Positions 61,816 through 64,000 of a DNA stretch of 64,000 bases are shown here, piece by piece; the stretch's first letter is position 1; each line of letters begins with the position of its first letter. Below the pieces are notes generated by a model that made no database searches, was not told the origin of the DNA, and worked only from the letters and a program-made list of their open reading frames with translations. The DNA comes from Rhynchopus euleeides (lineage: Eukaryota; Euglenozoa; Diplonemea; Diplonemida; Diplonemidae), in assembly GCA_963210315.1 (NCBI GenBank), contig OY723314.1:248001-312000 (forward strand), in the 5' to 3' direction. The position numbers and the translations under genes were made by a program.

Positions 61816-61858
61816 AGGGTTGCACAACATGCCCCGTGGGGCATGTTATGCAACCCTC
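61815..61858. repeat. 21-bp hairpin with 2-nt loop
   Basis: GAGGGTTGCACAACATGCCCC, loop GT, then the complement with a single C-A mismatch (G-U on the other strand). Confidence 0.85.
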
Positions 61859-62032
61859 TTCATGTTATATGTGCCGGGGGAGGGGGGGGGGGGGGAGGGG
61901 CCGAGTCACCGCCACAGGCTCCGCCCCCCCCCCCCCCTCCCCTGCCCTCACACGCCAACCAACCGACCCCTCTCTGTTTCTTCGACGCTTCGATAGGTAT
62001 TTTCCTTCACCAACACACACAGACACACACAC

Positions 62033-62392
62033 AAGCCCTCAAGACTCTTGAAGCGGCCTGACTATTTAGTGTCTACGTCGCAGCAAGGGGGCGATATATA
62101 CCACCCTTTTTATTGATTTCACGTGTCAGTGTTTGACTTTTTCGCAACTTCATTTCTTCCTTTTTCTCCCTCTCCGACCCCACCCGTGACACCACCAGGG
62201 TTTAGCTAGCCCTGGTCCGATTATCCCCGGTTCTTCGCTGAAGAGACGCGGCCGGGGGGAGGGGTACGAAGAGTACGCGTCGAAACCGGTGTCACGTCGT
62301 GTTGGGGAATCCTTCGGGAGTGCGATACTGAAGGGGAGGTGCTACTGCCCGTGCAGGGCGACACCGCCTTAAAACTTTATAACCACACACAA
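62033..62392. repeat. 367-bp repeat R6, copy 1
   Basis: The repeat begins AAGCCCTCAAGACTCTTGAAG and ends near ACTTTATAACCACACA. Internal hairpins include CCAGGGTTTAGCTAGCCCTGG and GGTTCTTCGCTGAAGAGAC. A TATATACCACCCTTTTTATT word is present in each copy. Copies 2 and 3 follow at 62833 and 63200; 62393-62832 is unique sequence between copies 1 and 2. Confidence 0.88.
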
Positions 62393-62832
62393 ACCCTCTA
62401 TTCCCCCAGGCCTGATGAGCAATCCCCCCTGCCTCATGTTGTGACTTCCTTTCTACCTTGCACAAAACATCCCATTTGCCCCTTTACTTCCTTCGAAAGT
62501 GTTGTGACTACCCCCCCTTCCCCACCCCTCGGGAGTGCCACTCCTCTGGTGGTTAAAAGTGACCCGCCGTTGTGCCTTCGGCATCTGTTGCGTGTGCCGT
62601 CGTATGCTTCCTATGCACTAGTTATAGCTATCCGGGGGCGGCCTGCTGTCGCACCAGTGGGCTGCCCCACCTCTGCACCCTCGGTTTTTAAGATGTTCAC
62701 CACAGCGGAGAATGATCCCCTTCTCTGTGGCGATCGAGCCAAGCTGGACGAGGTTCGCCTTCGGGCGAAGGTCATGTGGGCGGACAAAAGGTGCCTGCTC
62801 CTGAGACTCATCAGCAACCTGTTTCTTCCTTC

Positions 62833-63199
62833 AAGCCCTCAAGACTCTTGAAGCGGCCTGACTATTTAGTGTCTTCGTCGCAGCAAGGGGGCGATATATA
62901 CCACCCTTTTTATTGATTTCACGTGTCAGTGTTTGACTTTTTCGCAACTTCATTTCTTCCTTTTCTCCCTCTCCAACCCCACCCGTGACACCACCAGGGT
63001 TTAGCTAGCCCTGGTCCGATTATCCCCGGTTCTTCGCTGAAGAGACGCGGCCGGGGGGAGGGGTACGAAGAGTACGCGTCGAAACCGGTGTCACGTCGTG
63101 TTGGGGAATCCTTCGGGAGTGCGATACTGAAGGGGAGGTGCTACTGCCCGTGCAGGGCGACACCGCCTTAAAACTTTATAACCACACAGACACACACAC
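62833..63199. repeat. 367-bp repeat R6, copy 2
   Basis: Almost identical to copy 3 and directly adjacent to it; differs from copy 1 by single-base changes such as CTTCGTCG for CTACGTCG. Confidence 0.9.
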
Positions 63200-63563
63200 A
63201 AGCCCTCAAGACTCTTGAAGCGGCCTGACTATTTAGTGTCTTCGTCGCAGCAAGGGGGCGATATATACCACCCTTTTTATTGATTTCACGTGTCAGTGTT
63301 TGACTTTTTCGCAACTTCATTTCTTCCTTTTCTCCCTCTCCAACCCCACCCGTGACACCACCAGGGTTTAGCTAGCCCTGGTCCGATTATCCCCGGTTCT
63401 TCGCTGAAGAGACGCGGCCGGGGGGAGGGGTACGAAGAGTACGCGTCGAAACCGGTGTCACGTCGTGTTGGGGAATCCTTCGGGAGTGCGATACTGAAGG
63501 GGAGGTGCTACTGCCCGTGCAGGGCGACACCGCCTTAAAACTTTATAACCACACAGACACACA
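63200..63563. repeat. 367-bp repeat R6, copy 3
   Basis: Head to tail with copy 2. It ends at a CA-rich tail before a poly-C tract. Confidence 0.9.
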
Positions 63564-63667
63564 CACACCCTGCCCTCCTCCCCCCCCCCCTCTCGCGCAG
63601 CAACCACCGTCTGTAAATCAAGTTCTCTTTCTCTCTCTCTCTCTCTCCCCATCTCCCTCTCTCTCAA

Positions 63668-63748
63668 ATGCTTTGACAGACGTGCCGCCTGGCTTGCTGC
63701 TTCCCCCGCTGAAGCTCCAGCCAACGCAAGCGCCTGATCAGAGCAAGG
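63668..63748. repeat. conserved block R5, copy 2
   Basis: Matches 52695-52770 in TGCTTTGACAGACGTGCCGCC, CTGAAGCTCCAGCCAACGC and AGAGCAAGG and again follows a CT microsatellite. Confidence 0.7.
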
Positions 63749-64000
63749 GTGGCGGAGGGGATGGGGTGTGGTGTGTTTATTTTTAAATGTAGTAGCCGTA
63801 CTGTAGGGACTCCTGTCGGTGTCTTTGGGGGTCTTCGCTGGTCGTTATGATTCGTTGTTCTTCGTCAGTTTTCACCTAGTTTCCTTAGGAAATGCACCAA
63901 AAATGCACTGACGATCACCCCGTAGCGAAGACCCCCACAGACCCCCTTTAAAAAAGATAGCGGGCAGCGCCTTTATTTTTTTGAATGATTTTGAACGATT

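Overview
The window looks like nuclear DNA of a free-living protist. It is GC-rich, with large repeat-filled spacers and long, apparently intronless open reading frames for secreted or membrane proteins. Nearly all host-type genes are on the plus strand. Several starts sit just downstream of a pyrimidine tract ending in AG (clearest at 10278/10279, 36364/36365 and 39915/39925), as expected for trans-splice acceptors. The receptor-type adenylyl cyclase at 10279-13380 has the single-TM plus C-terminal catalytic domain layout of kinetoplastid receptor cyclases. Together these suggest a euglenozoan, possibly a diplonemid. This is inference: no spliced-leader or rRNA gene was identified.

Layout. 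1-9.7 kb is transposon debris: a LINE-type reverse transcriptase tail, two full copies of a 1.2-1.3 kb TIR element with 5-bp target duplications, one foldback element, a hAT-like remnant and C-rich low-complexity DNA. 10.3-13.4 kb is the cyclase gene. 14.1-24.3 kb is a nest of DNA transposons: an intact hAT-like element placed exactly in the TA at the left junction of a second element, then a foldback element split by a third type with a 2-bp duplication and a decayed zinc-finger gene. Three of these families (including the early foldback) sit at a TA inside long poly-C tracts.

25.1-35.8 kb is a tandem array: three copies of a polytopic membrane protein with a ubiquitin-like domain and an ankyrin-like region (one full, two 5'-altered), interleaved with two copies of a small secreted discoidin-like gene. 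The copies are mosaics, showing ongoing recombination. 36.4-38.0 kb is a type II membrane sulfotransferase, 39.9-40.6 kb a small single-pass protein of unknown function, and 43.9-48.1 kb a 1399-residue membrane-anchored subtilisin with EGF-like and CUB modules. 48.3-51.0 kb carries arrays of the palindrome GAACCGGTTC. 54.0-55.8 kb is a Golgi-type nucleotide-diphospho-sugar transferase cut by a 200-N gap, and 56.2-59.3 kb a mucin-like polytopic membrane protein. 59.4-64 kb has no recognisable gene but ends in three copies of a 367-bp structured repeat.

The host genes share a cell-surface theme: ectodomain sensing (cyclase), surface proteolysis, adhesion (discoidin, CUB, EGF), glycan sulfation and glycosyl transfer, and mucin-like display. 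They do not form an operon-like pathway. The most novel candidates are the cyclase with a catalytically degenerate 5'-nucleotidase ectodomain, the ubiquitin-like/ankyrin membrane family, and the poly-C/TA-directed transposon families.
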